Source: [Chlorobium] sp. 445 (GTDB lineage Bacteria; Bacteroidota; Chlorobiia; Chlorobiales; Thermochlorobacteraceae). From it: a stretch of DNA of 64,000 nucleotides. The stretch lies in assembly GCA_002763895.1 (NCBI GenBank), contig NSLH01000002.1, positions 86,714 to 150,713 on the forward strand. The letters are read 5' to 3'. The position numbers and the translations under genes are program-made. The notes beneath the pieces are model-generated. The model worked only from the letters and a program-made list of their open reading frames with translations, had not been told where the DNA came from and did not search any database. Positions 9,720 to 20,378 of this stretch are shown in pieces. Numbering within the stretch: the stretch's first letter is position 1; the number at the start of each line of letters is the position of its first letter.

Positions 9720-11127
9720 ATGAAATCCTTAAAAGAGAGCGATACTGCCGCAAAAATACAAGTGCTGTTAGAGCGTGCAAAGACACAGCCTTCAGCGACG
9801 CTAAGCCTTGCAGAAATTTTATTGCAGCAAGGTAAAGCTAAAGAAGCACTTGCACACTTGCGTACCATTGAGCCTGATTACCGCAAATCTTACCGTTTCA
9901 ATGTAATTTTGGCACGTGCCTACCATGCTGCTGGCGACATCGCTACAGCCAAGACATTGCTTGAGAAAGCCTGTATGTTAGCTCCTCAAAATGAAGTGGC
10001 TGTGCGCGATTTGCTACGTCTGCAAGCCTCTAGACTGCTGCAACATGCAAGTGTTGCGGCCAGCACAGGCAAGTCAAAGCATGCACGTACATTGCCAAGT
10101 TTTGCATCTATGAAACCTGCTGAAACGGAACCGCCGCTATCGACCCCAGCCGTAGATGTAGTGAGCACGCCTCAAACACAGCCGTCAGTGCTGCCACAAG
10201 TGTCTGATGCGGACCCAAACGAAAAAGACCATGCAGGAAAAGACCATGCAGGCACAGCGGCACAACTACAGCTGGAACATAGTGCAAGACACTCAAGCCC
10301 TGAGACCATAGTAGAGGCTAAAGCGCCTGAACCGCCCAAAGAGGACACGCCAGCCGTAGAAGAAAAAATTGCTAACTGAGGCAGATATCTTTGATGAGAA
10401 AGGCTTATTTGTTGGCGAATTTGGACCAAACCCGCTAATCAAAGAAATCCCTGAAATTTCATTTATCCCAGAGGTACAACAACCGCCGAAATACGATAGC
10501 GTGCTTGATCTGTCAGAGATTCCTGCACAAAAAGAAGAACCGCCTGTAATTGAACTTGACACGCCCAAAGTATCCTTAGACCGTGCCAAACTCTCGCAGG
10601 TGTTCTCACGCCTTTCGTTTGGAGAAGAGCAGAGTAAAACAGAGAACACAACATCAGCAGCGCCTGCAGCTGAGGGGGCTAAAGCACAAAATGCTATTGA
10701 GTCAAATGAGAATAGAGCATCGGAGCATGAGCATGCAAATCGAGCACAAATCAGTCATGTAACGAATGTCTTGAAAAGCGAGACCTTAGACAAATCACAG
10801 CCTGTGCTTGTCGGCGAGACTGCACCTGCGCTCAAAGACTCAAAAGAAAGTGTCGATGAAATTGAAGTGCTGGCAGCAGAGCTATCCAAATTCAAAGCCC
10901 CGCCTGTGCAAGAAACCAATGACCCAACACCTCTTTCCGAGCAGCGAAAACCTTTTGATGACGACGAAGAGATCAAAGTGCCAACCCGACAACTGGCTGA
11001 GATTTTCGTGGCGCAAGGGGCATTTGCAAAAGCAATCAAGGTCTATGAAGCACTTGCACAGAAAGAGCCTCACAATGCCTTGCTTTTCAATATCATCATC
11101 AATGGCTTGCGTGCTCAGATGAAGTAA
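9720..11127 (+). CDS. TPR protein with long acidic/proline-rich linker (one-base frameshift)
   Basis: The joined product is about 468 residues. The N-terminal 100 residues form tetratricopeptide-like helices (SLAEILLQQGKAKEALAHLRTIEP, ARAYHAAGDIATAKTLLEKACMLAP). A low-complexity linker rich in Pro, Glu and Ala follows, and the C-terminus has one further TPR-like unit (QLAEIFVAQGAFAKAIKVYEALAQKEP). The break lies in an A6 run at 10363-10368, and one fewer A joins VEEK to LLTEADIFDEKGLF. A 14-base tandem duplication (10235-10262) encodes DHAGKDHAG. It precedes the MacAB-like export operon on the same strand by about 200 bases. Function unknown; TPR proteins normally act as scaffolds. Confidence 0.75.
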
Positions 11128-11337
11128 CAGACGCTCTGATGAGTCTGAGTAAGATTAGATAGTGTCTAGCTTCAGATAGGACTTTTTAGAGGTTTTACCG
11201 CACTATTTTGAAACATCAGCCTGTGCTAACCGTTTAGATGTGCGTTTTATCACAAAGTTGCATACTTTGCACAACTGAGACTTGGTTCAATTCAGTAGTT
11301 TGGATTGCAAAGCCAGAATTTAAACTCACCATTCATC

Positions 11338-12750
11338 ATGGGAAAGTTGCTACTTGCTGTTTCCTGTTACCTGTGTTTTAGCTCGGCTTTAGTGCTCGCT
11401 CAGACTAATTCTGCGCTGGATACTGTGGAGACGCTTACACTTGAGAGGGCAATTAGAATAGCAATTGATAACGCAATTGCCACACTGCAAGCCAAAAATC
11501 AATATGAACTAACTGGCGCACAACTCCTGCAGGCTTATGGACAATTTCTGCCAGCGGTAACTATCTCGACAACTTATACACCGATTAACTCTAATCAGCG
11601 CATCAACCCAACCACATTGCCTGGTGGTCAGGTCATCTTTCCACTTTTTGGTCAGCAAACAACCTCCATTGGCTTTAACTTAAACGCTTCGCTCAATCTC
11701 TTCAACGGACTTGCTGACCAAGCGGCATTGCAAAATGCCATTCATGCTCGAGAAGGAGCAGGCTACAGTTTGAAGCGTGCAAAGCAAGATATTGCGTTCA
11801 GCGTGGCGCAAGGCTATTTGCAAGTGCTTCTAAATCAAGAACTCTTGCACATTGCACAGGAGAACTTAAAATCCTCGCAAGAACGTCTGCGTCAACTTCG
11901 TGAACAAGCCCGTTTAGGTGCACGCACCATTGCCGACCTCTATCAACAAGAAGCGCAAACAGTAACTGATGAGCTTGCGGTAATTCGTGCAGAAAATACC
12001 CTGCGCAATAGTAAGCTCGCACTGATTCGTCAAATTCGCTTAGATCCTGCGAAAGACTATAAGTTTGAAATCCCCCCAATTGATACCGCACTGCTCGGTG
12101 CAGAGTATCAAGATGAAAGCAAATTGATTTTGTCGGCACAAGAACAGCGTGCCGACCTCAAGGCAGCACAAGAAAATCTCACTGCGACATCTTGGTCCAT
12201 CACACAAGCGCGTAGTTCCTTCCTGCCGGCACTTAACCTAAACTTCAATCTTTTTACCAATGGGTTTAATGTCTTTCGTCAAAGTTTTGATGGGAACACA
12301 ATCCCAAATCCTGTTTTGCCCAGCGTGGTGGAGCAATTAGGCAAACAAATTAGTTTTAACGTAGGGCTGCAGCTAAGCTGGACGATTTTTGACCGTTTTA
12401 CCACAAACTTGAGAGCAGAGCAGTCACTGATTAACTATCGCAATCAAGAGCTGCAGTATGAAGATTTAAAGATTCGTGTCGTTACTGAAGTGCGACAAGC
12501 CATTGGGGAGTACAATGCAGCCATCAAGCAACTTGAAAGCTCAAGTAAAGGGCTTGTGTTTGCTAAGCAAGCGTTCGAGACCGTTCAAAAGCGCTATGAA
12601 GTTGGCTCAGCCACATTCGTAGAGGTTACGACTGCCCAAGCAGCACTTGTACGCGCCCAGTCTGATTACGCTCAAGCCTTATTCAACTTCACTTTCCAAA
12701 AGAAGGTCTTAGAATACTTTTTGGGAACAGTCGATGTCGATGCCTTCTAA
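11338..12750 (+). CDS. TolC-family outer-membrane channel of the MacAB-like system
   Basis: 470 residues from the ATG at 11338. The TTG at 11305 was rejected because the signal peptide MGKLLLAVSCYLCFSSALVLAQ begins at the ATG. Two OEP repeats follow, each with long helices (RAIRIAIDNAIATLQAKNQYELTGAQLLQAYGQFLPAV in the first; FVEVTTAQAALVRAQSDYAQALFNF at the end of the second). It is followed after 30 bases by a MacA-like adaptor, then a MacB-type ATPase and two permeases. It should therefore form the outer-membrane exit of that exporter. Confidence 0.92.
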   Translation: MGKLLLAVSCYLCFSSALVLAQTNSALDTVETLTLERAIRIAIDNAIATLQAKNQYELTGAQLLQAYGQFLPAVTISTTYTPINSNQRINPTTLPGGQVIFPLFGQQTTSIGFNLNASLNLFNGLADQAALQNAIHAREGAGYSLKRAKQDIAFSVAQGYLQVLLNQELLHIAQENLKSSQERLRQLREQARLGARTIADLYQQEAQTVTDELAVIRAENTLRNSKLALIRQIRLDPAKDYKFEIPPIDTALLGAEYQDESKLILSAQEQRADLKAAQENLTATSWSITQARSSFLPALNLNFNLFTNGFNVFRQSFDGNTIPNPVLPSVVEQLGKQISFNVGLQLSWTIFDRFTTNLRAEQSLINYRNQELQYEDLKIRVVTEVRQAIGEYNAAIKQLESSSKGLVFAKQAFETVQKRYEVGSATFVEVTTAQAALVRAQSDYAQALFNFTFQKKVLEYFLGTVDVDAF

Positions 12751-12780
12751 CTTTACTATCACATCTTCAATCGTCAGGTT

Positions 12781-14175
12781 ATGGCAACGGAAACAATTTC
12801 ACCCGAAACGACCAAAGAGTCTGGCGCTCAAACATCGCCATCCTCACCAAGGAGTTCGCGAAAGAAGAATAGACGAATTATCTTGATTGCCTCTGGTATA
12901 GGTCTGGTGCTGATATTACTACTGATTTTCTTTGTTGCAGGGCGCTCGAAAGAGGCAAAGCCCATCGTGGTAACTGTGGAAAAAGCGGCGATTCGCACCA
13001 TTACACAGGTTGTTTCTGCAACAGGAAAAGTCTATCCGGAAACAGAAGTAAAACTCTCGCCTGAGGTTAGCGGTGAGATTGTAGAATTGCCGGTCAAAGA
13101 AGGTGATGTAGTCAAGCGCGGTCAACTTCTCTTCAAAATCAATCCTCAACTGACACGCACACAGGTCGATCAAGCGCAAGCAGCACTGAGTGCGGCAAAA
13201 GCAGCCAGCTTGCGTGCCAAAGCTGAAGAACTTCGTACAGCCGAAGAATTTCGTCGCACAGAACAACTCTTCAAACAGAAATTGGTATCTGAGACAGAAT
13301 ATCTGGCTGCAAAAACCAGTGCGGAGGTTGCCAAAGCCAACGCTGAAGCGGCTATCTATGATGTGCAGCGCCTTGAAAGCCAGTTGAAACAAGCTCGCGA
13401 GCAACTCTCGCGTACCGTTGTAACAGCGCCAATCAACGGCACAATCACTGTGCTCTCAGCAAAAGTCGGTGAGCGCGTTGTCGGTTCGATTCAAATGGCG
13501 GGAACAGAAATTTTGCGCGTCGCCGACCTCAGCACAATGGAAATACGCGTTGATGTCAACGAAAATGATATTGTCAATGTCAAAATTGGTGATACGGCAC
13601 GCGTGAGCATTGACGCTTATCCCAATCGCAAATTCACAGGTGTCGTGCGCGAAATTGCTAACGCTGCCAAAACCAAAGGTTTAGGTACACAGGAAGAAAT
13701 CACAAACTTTGAAGTAAAAATCCGCATCCTTGACCATAATGGCTTGCTGCGTCCCGGCATGAGCGGCAATGCCGATATTGAAACCTTCACAGCAAAAGAT
13801 GTGCTGACGGTGCCGATTCAGAGCGTAACCGTGCGTGCATCCGAGAGCGGTATGACTGCTGAAGAACTCTCACGCAAACGCGAAGAGCAAGTGCGGCAAA
13901 CTGATGGTAGCGCAGAACTTATCAATGAAAAGATGCGCCAGCAACAAGAAAAAGCAGACCGTGCTAAACTCCTGCGTGTTGTTTTCGTCAAGAGAGGCGA
14001 CCGCGTACAAATGGTGCCTGTTGAAACTGGCATCGCTGACAATGCTTACATTGAAATTAGAAAAGGTGATATCAAAGTTGGCGATGAAGTCATCTCTGGA
14101 AGTTACCGTGCCATTAGCCGCGAACTCAAAGATAGCGCGAGGGTGATACTTGAAGTCCCGGGCGCTAAAAAATAA
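12781..14175 (+). CDS. macA: MacA-like periplasmic adaptor (membrane fusion protein)
   Basis: 464 residues. A charged cytoplasmic N-tail (1-30) is followed by one membrane helix (about 33-52), then the barrel-sandwich half ATGKVYPETEVKLSPEVSGEIVELPVKEGDVVKRGQLLF, a long helical hairpin rich in Ala/Glu/Gln, the second half VTAPINGTITVLSAKVGERV, and a beta-barrel with LRPGMSGNADIE. An extra charged helix near residues 360-400 (EELSRKREEQVRQTDGSAELINEKMRQQQEKADRAK) interrupts the membrane-proximal domain. The family couples MacB-type ABC transporters to TolC. The gene order TolC-MacA-ATPase-permease-permease supports that role. The exported substrate cannot be told from the sequence. Confidence 0.92.
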   Translation: MATETISPETTKESGAQTSPSSPRSSRKKNRRIILIASGIGLVLILLLIFFVAGRSKEAKPIVVTVEKAAIRTITQVVSATGKVYPETEVKLSPEVSGEIVELPVKEGDVVKRGQLLFKINPQLTRTQVDQAQAALSAAKAASLRAKAEELRTAEEFRRTEQLFKQKLVSETEYLAAKTSAEVAKANAEAAIYDVQRLESQLKQAREQLSRTVVTAPINGTITVLSAKVGERVVGSIQMAGTEILRVADLSTMEIRVDVNENDIVNVKIGDTARVSIDAYPNRKFTGVVREIANAAKTKGLGTQEEITNFEVKIRILDHNGLLRPGMSGNADIETFTAKDVLTVPIQSVTVRASESGMTAEELSRKREEQVRQTDGSAELINEKMRQQQEKADRAKLLRVVFVKRGDRVQMVPVETGIADNAYIEIRKGDIKVGDEVISGSYRAISRELKDSARVILEVPGAKK

Positions 14176-14317
14176 AGTGCGGCATAATTCGCTGCACAAT
14201 GAGTCGCTTACATAGCGCCGTGCCACAGCAGGCAAACATGAAAAATTGTTCAGCAAAGCAGGTAGCTGTATCTTGCTACAAAAGGTTTTCAACAGACTTT
14301 TAATCACAAAAGAGACT

Positions 14318-15052
14318 ATGCAACCGCGAACGCTGCGACCGACCGGAAAACTTGTCATTCAGATTGAAGATGTAACGAAAGAATACAGAATGGGTGAGGA
14401 AATCGTGCGAGCTTTGCGAGGTGTCTCACTCTCGATTTACCGCAATGAATACGTTGCCATCATGGGACCATCGGGTTCAGGCAAATCTACTATGATGAAT
14501 CTCTTAGGGTGTTTGGACACACCGACTTCAGGACGCTATGAATTTAACGGCAAAGATGTGGCAACGATGGAGGACGACGAACTTGCTGAAATTCGAAACA
14601 AAGAAATCGGTTTTGTCTTTCAGACCTTTAACCTATTGCCGCGCAGCACTGCCCTTCAAAATGTCGAGTTGCCTCTGATCTATGCCGGTGTGCCTGCTCA
14701 AGAACGGCGTGAGCGCGCTATGGCAGCTCTTGAAAGCGTCGGGTTAGGTGATCGGATGTATCATAAACCTAATGAACTTTCTGGCGGTCAGCGTCAGCGT
14801 GTGGCAATTGCACGCGCACTCGTCAATAATCCATCAATTATTCTTGCCGATGAACCAACAGGCAACTTGGACACCAAAACCAGTGCCGACATTATGAACG
14901 TCTTTGAAGAGCTTTACGAAAAGGGCAATACCATTATTGTGGTTACGCACGAAGAAGATATTGCTCGCCATGCTCGCCGCATCGTGCGACTGCGCGATGG
15001 ACTAATTGAAAGCGATAGGCTAATTGACGAAATGGAATTTGCCAAAGTGTGA
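14318..15052 (+). CDS. macB: MacB/LolD-type ABC transporter ATPase
   Basis: 244 residues from the ATG at 14318; the longer frame from 14246 adds residues before the conserved start and was not used. Motifs: Walker [11 protein letters not shown]-loop [14 protein letters not shown], signature [15 protein letters not shown], Walker [12 protein letters not shown] and H-loop VVTHEEDIA. The NLPR-type Q-loop region and length match the MacB/LolD/FtsE group. In MacB proper the ATPase is fused to the permease; here the two are separate genes. Confidence 0.95.
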   Translation: MQPRTLRPTGKLVIQIEDVTKEYRMGEEIVRALRGVSLSIYRNEYVAIMGPSGSGKSTMMNLLGCLDTPTSGRYEFNGKDVATMEDDELAEIRNKEIGFVFQTFNLLPRSTALQNVELPLIYAGVPAQERRERAMAALESVGLGDRMYHKPNELSGGQRQRVAIARALVNNPSIILADEPTGNLDTKTSADIMNVFEELYEKGNTIIVVTHEEDIARHARRIVRLRDGLIESDRLIDEMEFAKV

Positions 15053-15090
15053 GCGAGTGAAGCGTTAAACCCATAATTTACAACTGAGCT

Positions 15091-16340
15091 ATGCGCCGAT
15101 TTTTTTATGAATTTTCTGAGAGCGTGAAAATTGCCTACGACCAAATTATGGCTAATAAATTGCGCTCGGTTCTGACCGCGCTAGGCGTTATCATTGGCAT
15201 TCTTGCCGTGACGCTGATGGGCACTGCTATTAACGGGATCGACAAAGGCTTCGATAATAGCTTAGCTATAATTGGCTACGATGTGCTCTATGTGCAAAAG
15301 TGGCCCTGGTCAAATGTAGATGACTGGTGGAACTATCGGAACCGTCGCCCAATCAAAGTGGAATATGCTGATGAGCTCAACCGCATGATTGAGCGCTCGC
15401 GCAAAACAGAATTGGTGACAGCAGTTCCGCAAAATGTGCATGTTAAGAATGCAAAGTTTGGCGAAAATCAAGTGCAAGGCGCATTTATTATGGGAACAAC
15501 GGATGAATACCCGCTGGTCTCACGAATCGACCTAATCGAAGGGCGCTTCTTTAGCAGTGCAGAATCTGTTGCAGGTCGACCAGTGTGTATCATTGGCTAT
15601 GATATTGCAGATGCACTGTTTCCAAACATATCACCCATTGACAAAACGATTCAAATTGGCAACGCCCAAGCAAGAATTATTGGGGTGCTGGCAAAACAAG
15701 GTAAGTTTTTGGGTCTCTTCAGTTTCGACTCCCAAATTATAGTCCCGTTAGGCTTTTCTAAGAAATACTTTGGTGTAACGCCCAACGACCGCATTTGCGT
15801 CAAAATTAAAGACAAGACACGTGCCCAAGATGCAAAAGAAGAGCTTATCGGGCTCATGCGACGTGTGCGAGGACTGTTACCGGACCAGAAAGATGATTTT
15901 AGTGTCAACGAACAGGAGGCATTCAAAAGTACGATAGACCCAATTAAGTCGGGCATTGCGCTGGCTGGGCTTTTCATTACAGGGCTATCGCTGTTTGTGG
16001 GTGCAATTGGAATTATGAACATCACGTTTGTAAGTGTCAAAGAGCGTACAAAAGAAATTGGCACGCGCAAAGCCTTAGGTGCACGACGCCGCACCATTTT
16101 GATGCAGTTCCTCATTGAAGCGGTCTCAATTTGCTTAGTCGGCGGTGTGATTGGGCTGCTTACCGCTTATGCACTAAGTGCACTTATTGCGCTGACTGCG
16201 CCTGATTTCCCGATGAGTTTCTCGCTGAATTTGGTACTCATTGGCATGATTACCTCTATTCTGACTGGTATTTTTCAGGATTTGCACCAGCTTATTCAGC
16301 GTCAAAACTTGATCCTGTGGTCGCTTTGCGTTATGAGTAA
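15091..16340 (+). CDS. MacB/FtsX-type ABC permease, first copy (one-base frameshift near 3' end)
   Basis: The joined product is 416 residues. It has an N-terminal helix (LRSVLTALGVIIGILAVTLMGTAI), a large periplasmic MacB_PCD-like domain, and the FtsX domain with helices around AGLFITGLSLFVGAIGIMNI, the conserved VSVKERTKEIGTRKALGARRRTILMQFLIEA, and a last helix. The frame breaks at the T run 16271-16275. One more T gives FSGFAPAYSASKLDPVVALRYE and a stop at 16340, the typical MacB ending. It lies 38 bases after the ATPase gene. Confidence 0.92.
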
Positions 16341-16359
16341 CATCACGAACGAATAGACT

Positions 16360-17602
16360 ATGCGCTTCTCAGAGGTTTTTTTAATGGCGATGGTTTCGCT
16401 AGGCGCAAATAAGCTGCGCTCTGGACTAACGATGTTTGGCATCACGATTGGGGTCTTTTAGTGTGATTGGGGTGATGACAATTGTAGGGGCACTACAAAA
16501 TTCAATTGAAAATGGTTTAGCTTTCCTAGGCTCTAACACTTTTCAGGTCGCAAAGTATCCCTCCATTCAGATATTTGGCGGAAATGTAAGTGATAAATAT
16601 GCTAATCGACGCGATATTACCTACGACGATGTGCAACGTTTGGAAAAGTTGATTCAAGGACAATACGCTGCATTCTGCCCCAAAATCTTTAACAACAATA
16701 AACAAGGCACTTACGCTGGCTACAAAACAAATCCGAATATCTCTGTTGTGGGCACCAACAAAGATTTTCTAGCGGTCAATCAGCATACGATTGAAGCCGG
16801 ACGCAATCTGAACGATGAAGATGTGGAGTTTGCTCGCAGTGTGGTGGTGATTGGACAAGACCTAAAGAAGCGGCTTTTCCCGAACGACTTTGATGACCCG
16901 CTCAATAAACTTATCAAAGTTGGAGGCAAGACCTATCGTGTGGTAGGGATATTGGCGCCAAAAGGCAGTTCGTTTGGCAATAACAATGATAACCTTGCCC
17001 TGATTCCGCTCACGCGTTATTTCATTGACTATGGCAAATACAACCGCACAATTAATGTGGCGATTCAAGCTAAGTCCCAAGCCGAGTTTGAGCAAACCAT
17101 AGACAAAACGATTGGGGCAATGCGTATTGTGCGCGGCTTAGAAGCCGATGAAGAAAATGATTTTGAAATTTACTCCAATGATTCACTGATCAACACATTT
17201 GATCAAATTGCAGGCGTCGTAAAAATCGGTGCATTCATTATCAGTTTTATTGCACTCATTACAGCAGGCATTGGGATTATGAATATCATGCTCGTTTCGG
17301 TAACGGAGCGAACAAAAGAAATCGGTATTCGCAAATCCATTGGCGCAAAAAAGCGTCACATTCTCATGCAATTTCTCATTGAAGCAGTCATTCTTTCTGA
17401 ACTGGGTGGCTTGCTTGGAATTTTACTGGGTGTGATTGGCGGCAATTTAGGAGCCGCTGCAGTGAGTGCTACTGCGATTTTCCCTTGGGATTGGGCAATT
17501 ATCGGACTTGTGATTTGCTCACTTATTGGAATTGGTTTCGGATTCTTCCCCGCCATGAAAGCAGCTTCACTTGACCCCATAGAAGCCTTGCGCTTCGAGT
17601 AG
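16360..17602 (+). CDS. MacB/FtsX-type ABC permease, second copy (one-base frameshift near 5' end)
   Basis: The joined product is 413 residues, starting at the ATG at 16360 (MRFSEVFLMAMVSLGANKLRSGLT). After 33 codons the frame hits a TAG because of an extra T in the run 16456-16459; without it the protein reads GITIGVFSVIGVMTIVGALQNSIENGL. The FtsX region has IGIMNIMLVSVTERTKEIGIRKSIGAKKRHILMQFLIEA and the usual ending LDPIEALRFE. The two permeases resemble each other in this C-terminal block but diverge in the periplasmic domain, so they may form a heterodimer with the single ATPase. It starts 19 bases after the first permease. Confidence 0.92.
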
Positions 17603-17763
17603 TACAGCATCGCTCAAGAAAGACCACAAGATCGCTTTACCTGATTTGCCGACAGGTGTGTCTTGTGAGAAGAAGTGACGGCCAATTTGGAGTGTAGTTT
17701 CATCGTCAAATTGGAGTGAGTGCTGCTCAAAAATTTTTTATTGACTTCTTCAATTGTAAGCAT
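17567..17763 (-). CDS. Possible small protein, about 65 residues (one-base frameshift)
   Basis: On the minus strand an ATG at 17763 opens MLTIEEVNKK. After an apparently missing T in the run complementary to 17731-17735 it continues FFEQHSLQFDDETTLQIGRHF, then SQDTPVGKSGKAILWSFLSDAVLLEAQGF, to a TGA at 17567. The 197-base length is exactly one short of 66 codons. The second part is a balanced, protein-like sequence with no stop for about 50 codons. The 3' end overlaps the last 36 bases of the convergent permease gene. It was not recognised as any family, and it could still be chance. Confidence 0.35.
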
Positions 17764-17804
17764 GGCAGTCAAGCAACATAGAAAGCAAAACTAACTACTG
17801 CACT

Positions 17805-19343
17805 ATGCAAGTGTCTCACTTTTGGCAACGCTTTCAGGCATTTTTTGTTACTATCCCTGACACACTACAACCAGCATTCTTTGCCGAACTTGCTAGACAC
17901 AATTACTCTCGCGCAATTGTGTTATCATTAGGCTTGATGATTATTCATGTGGGTCTGATTGAACTGAATTTTTCGCAGCGTTATCAAAATGGAGTATGGC
18001 AAAGTGTAGGGTATGAGCAACTGGCGTATCTACACTTTATTCTTGAAGGTGTGCTTGCACTTTGGCTGTTGCTGGTGGTCTTCTTCAATCGCAAAACCGC
18101 TTCGCCTGCTGTTCAGTATCGTTGGGCATTTGTATTTTCTTTTTTTATGATGATCTGGTGCGCTGCACTGAGCAGTTCGGACCAGAAAATTCACGGGCAA
18201 ATCACAGTCTACATTATCGCACTTTTTGGCTTGGCAGCAACACAGTATTATTCACTGCGTGCAAGCCTTGTGCTATACGGCATGCCACACACCGCTCTGC
18301 TTTTGGGTATTGCCGAGATGCAAAGCGATGCGCAAACAGCCAGTGCACATTATATCAACGCTTCAGTAGCAGCGATTTTGGCATGGCTCCTGTCTCGCCT
18401 TGCTTATGCAAACTTTGCCCGCGAATTTCTCTTGCGCCAGAAAGAAAAAGAACTGCTGCACGAGCTTAGCAAGCAAGCTGAGCACCTTGCCAAAGAAAAA
18501 CAGCATACAGACCGCCTGCTGCGCGAACTCAGCGAAGCCAGTTGGGAACTTGCACTGACGAATGAATCGCTACAACGCGCAAATGCCTTCAAAACTGAAC
18601 TCTTTGAAATTGCAGCACATGACCTCAAAAATCCACTTCAAGCCATCGTGGGCTTTTCGCATTTGATTGATGAATTCGATGACATAGCGAAAGTCAAAGA
18701 AATGAACAAAGTTATTTATCGTAATGCAGAACGCATGTTCGGGCTCATTTCTGAATTTTTGGAGCAAGCCAACATAGAGCAGCAGATGCAGAACTTAGAG
18801 AAGAGTTTAACCAACCTCTCATCTCTCACAGAGCAAGTTGTTTCACGCTTTATGCATCAAGCTGCACTGAAGCAGCAGACTATCACAACGCACATTGAGC
18901 CCAATTGTTTTGCAAAAGTAGACAGTGTTCTGATTCAATCTGTACTTGAAAATCTGCTCAGCAATGCAATCAAGTACTCACCTGAAGGCAAGACTATTAC
19001 AGCGAACTGCGAAAAAAGACAAGCCAAAAGTAGACAGCAAGAAACAATAAGTAAAAAGCAAGAAGAAAAAGTGCATGTGCCGCTCACTTGCATACGCATC
19101 TCTGTTCAAGATGAAGGACAAGGACTTTCAGAGGAAGATATGAAGCAACTGTTTGGCAAGTTCAAGCGACTTTCCGCGACACCCACAGGTGGCGAGAATT
19201 CCACGGGACTGGGGCTCTACCTTGCTCGCCAAATTATTGACCGACATGGTGGACGCATCTGGGCAGAATCGGACGGCAAAGACAGAGGCGCAACATTTTT
19301 CATTGAACTACCTGCCGCTGTAGAAAAAGTCGCAGAAGCATAA
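17805..19343 (+). CDS. Membrane-bound sensor histidine kinase (orphan)
   Basis: 512 residues. The N-terminal third has about six hydrophobic helices (near residues 36-53, 72-95, 107-122, 131-150, 153-170, 184-200), with no recognised sensor domain. A charged coiled coil (about 205-260) leads to the HisKA motif FEIAAHDLKNPLQAIVGF with the phospho-accepting H272. The ATPase domain shows the N-box ENLLSNAIKYSPEGK, G1 DEGQGLSEEDM, F-box LFGKFKRL and G2 STGLGLYLARQIIDRHGGRIWAES. An 18-residue Lys/Gln-rich insert lies between the N-box and G1. No response regulator gene is nearby, so its partner is unknown. The neighbouring genes give no clear hint of its signal. Confidence 0.93.
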   Translation: MQVSHFWQRFQAFFVTIPDTLQPAFFAELARHNYSRAIVLSLGLMIIHVGLIELNFSQRYQNGVWQSVGYEQLAYLHFILEGVLALWLLLVVFFNRKTASPAVQYRWAFVFSFFMMIWCAALSSSDQKIHGQITVYIIALFGLAATQYYSLRASLVLYGMPHTALLLGIAEMQSDAQTASAHYINASVAAILAWLLSRLAYANFAREFLLRQKEKELLHELSKQAEHLAKEKQHTDRLLRELSEASWELALTNESLQRANAFKTELFEIAAHDLKNPLQAIVGFSHLIDEFDDIAKVKEMNKVIYRNAERMFGLISEFLEQANIEQQMQNLEKSLTNLSSLTEQVVSRFMHQAALKQQTITTHIEPNCFAKVDSVLIQSVLENLLSNAIKYSPEGKTITANCEKRQAKSRQQETISKKQEEKVHVPLTCIRISVQDEGQGLSEEDMKQLFGKFKRLSATPTGGENSTGLGLYLARQIIDRHGGRIWAESDGKDRGATFFIELPAAVEKVAEA

Positions 19344-19411
19344 TGGCTAACTTTCATGATGGTGCTAAGTTGCGTTAAGGCAATATCTCTACCGAGCTTA
19401 TCTGCTGCAAT

Positions 19412-20289
19412 CTACGGCGGCATCTCAGGTGGAAGAATTTCAACGCGGTAGCGTGCACGAAGGGGATTGCCGTTCGCATCGGTGAAGGCTTCAATTTCTT
19501 CTTTAGTCAGTTTCAATGGCAGCACCGCGTCTGCAGGCGCAAGTTGCACATAGAAAATCTTGGTTGTGCTGTCCAACTGACCAAAAGACTGACCAAATCG
19601 AGATGGTATATCTGTTCGTATATCTTGTCGATAAGAGACTTCACCATTCAGTGCAATGGTAATTTCTCTCTCTCCTTTGGAGGTTTTCTGGGTATAGATG
19701 CGTGGTGCAAAGAGAGAGGGATCGGCATAGACCGGTGCGTCAATGTAGAAAAGAGGCTTTTGTTGCTCAGCACGATGTGCCTCGAGAAAATCGCCGATAA
19801 GCACAAATTCCTCGCGCGTAATCTCCTTCGGCGAAAGCCACATGGCTCTGCCATACATGGTCGAGACAACATAGCGCGAGATGTCGTCAAACGGTGTAGA
19901 CGGATCTGGTGGAGTGGAGTGCGATGCAATCGGTGAGAGATGGCGAATGGCGATAACATGCTGCAAGTCTTCAGGGTGAACAGGCAAAACAAAGTGCAGT
20001 GTATTGCGGAATTTCGGTTCAATTTTCTCACCAGTACCCCATACGTATTTCCCATTGAGTGAGAGCAGCAATTGATGTCCAGTATAACCAACATGCGCTT
20101 TAGCAAGCTCTTCATAGAGAATACGTGTGCCTCTGAATGTCGTATCAAGCAAGACCTTGCGTTTAGGTGGCTCTATCTCCGTGAGAAACGCAAGAACAAA
20201 AACAGACCTATGAGGATGATAGGTATAAGGGCGACTGACCCAACAATTACAAGCACTCCAATACCTAAAATTTTGAGGATGCTATCCAT
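19412..20289 (-). CDS. Membrane-anchored protein of unknown function (one-base frameshift)
   Basis: A long frame ends at 19412 and stays open upstream without a good start. In the adjoining frame an ATG at 20289 gives MDSILKILGIGVLVIVGSV and a hydrophobic run. Adding one base in the A run at 20198-20202 joins it as LFFVLAFLTEIEPPKRKVLLDTTFRG. The joined product is about 292 residues: one or two N-terminal membrane helices, then a soluble domain with FRNTLHFVLPVHPEDLQHVIAIRHLSP and a C-terminal beta-rich part. No family was recognised. It is divergent from the caspase-like gene, with 89 bases between. Confidence 0.6.
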
Positions 20290-20378
20290 TGTGAGAAATA
20301 AGAAGATGTTGTTATACTCCGACACTAACTTATGACAGCAGAAGGTAAAAAAATCTAAATGTCAAAAAAGAGAGAAAT

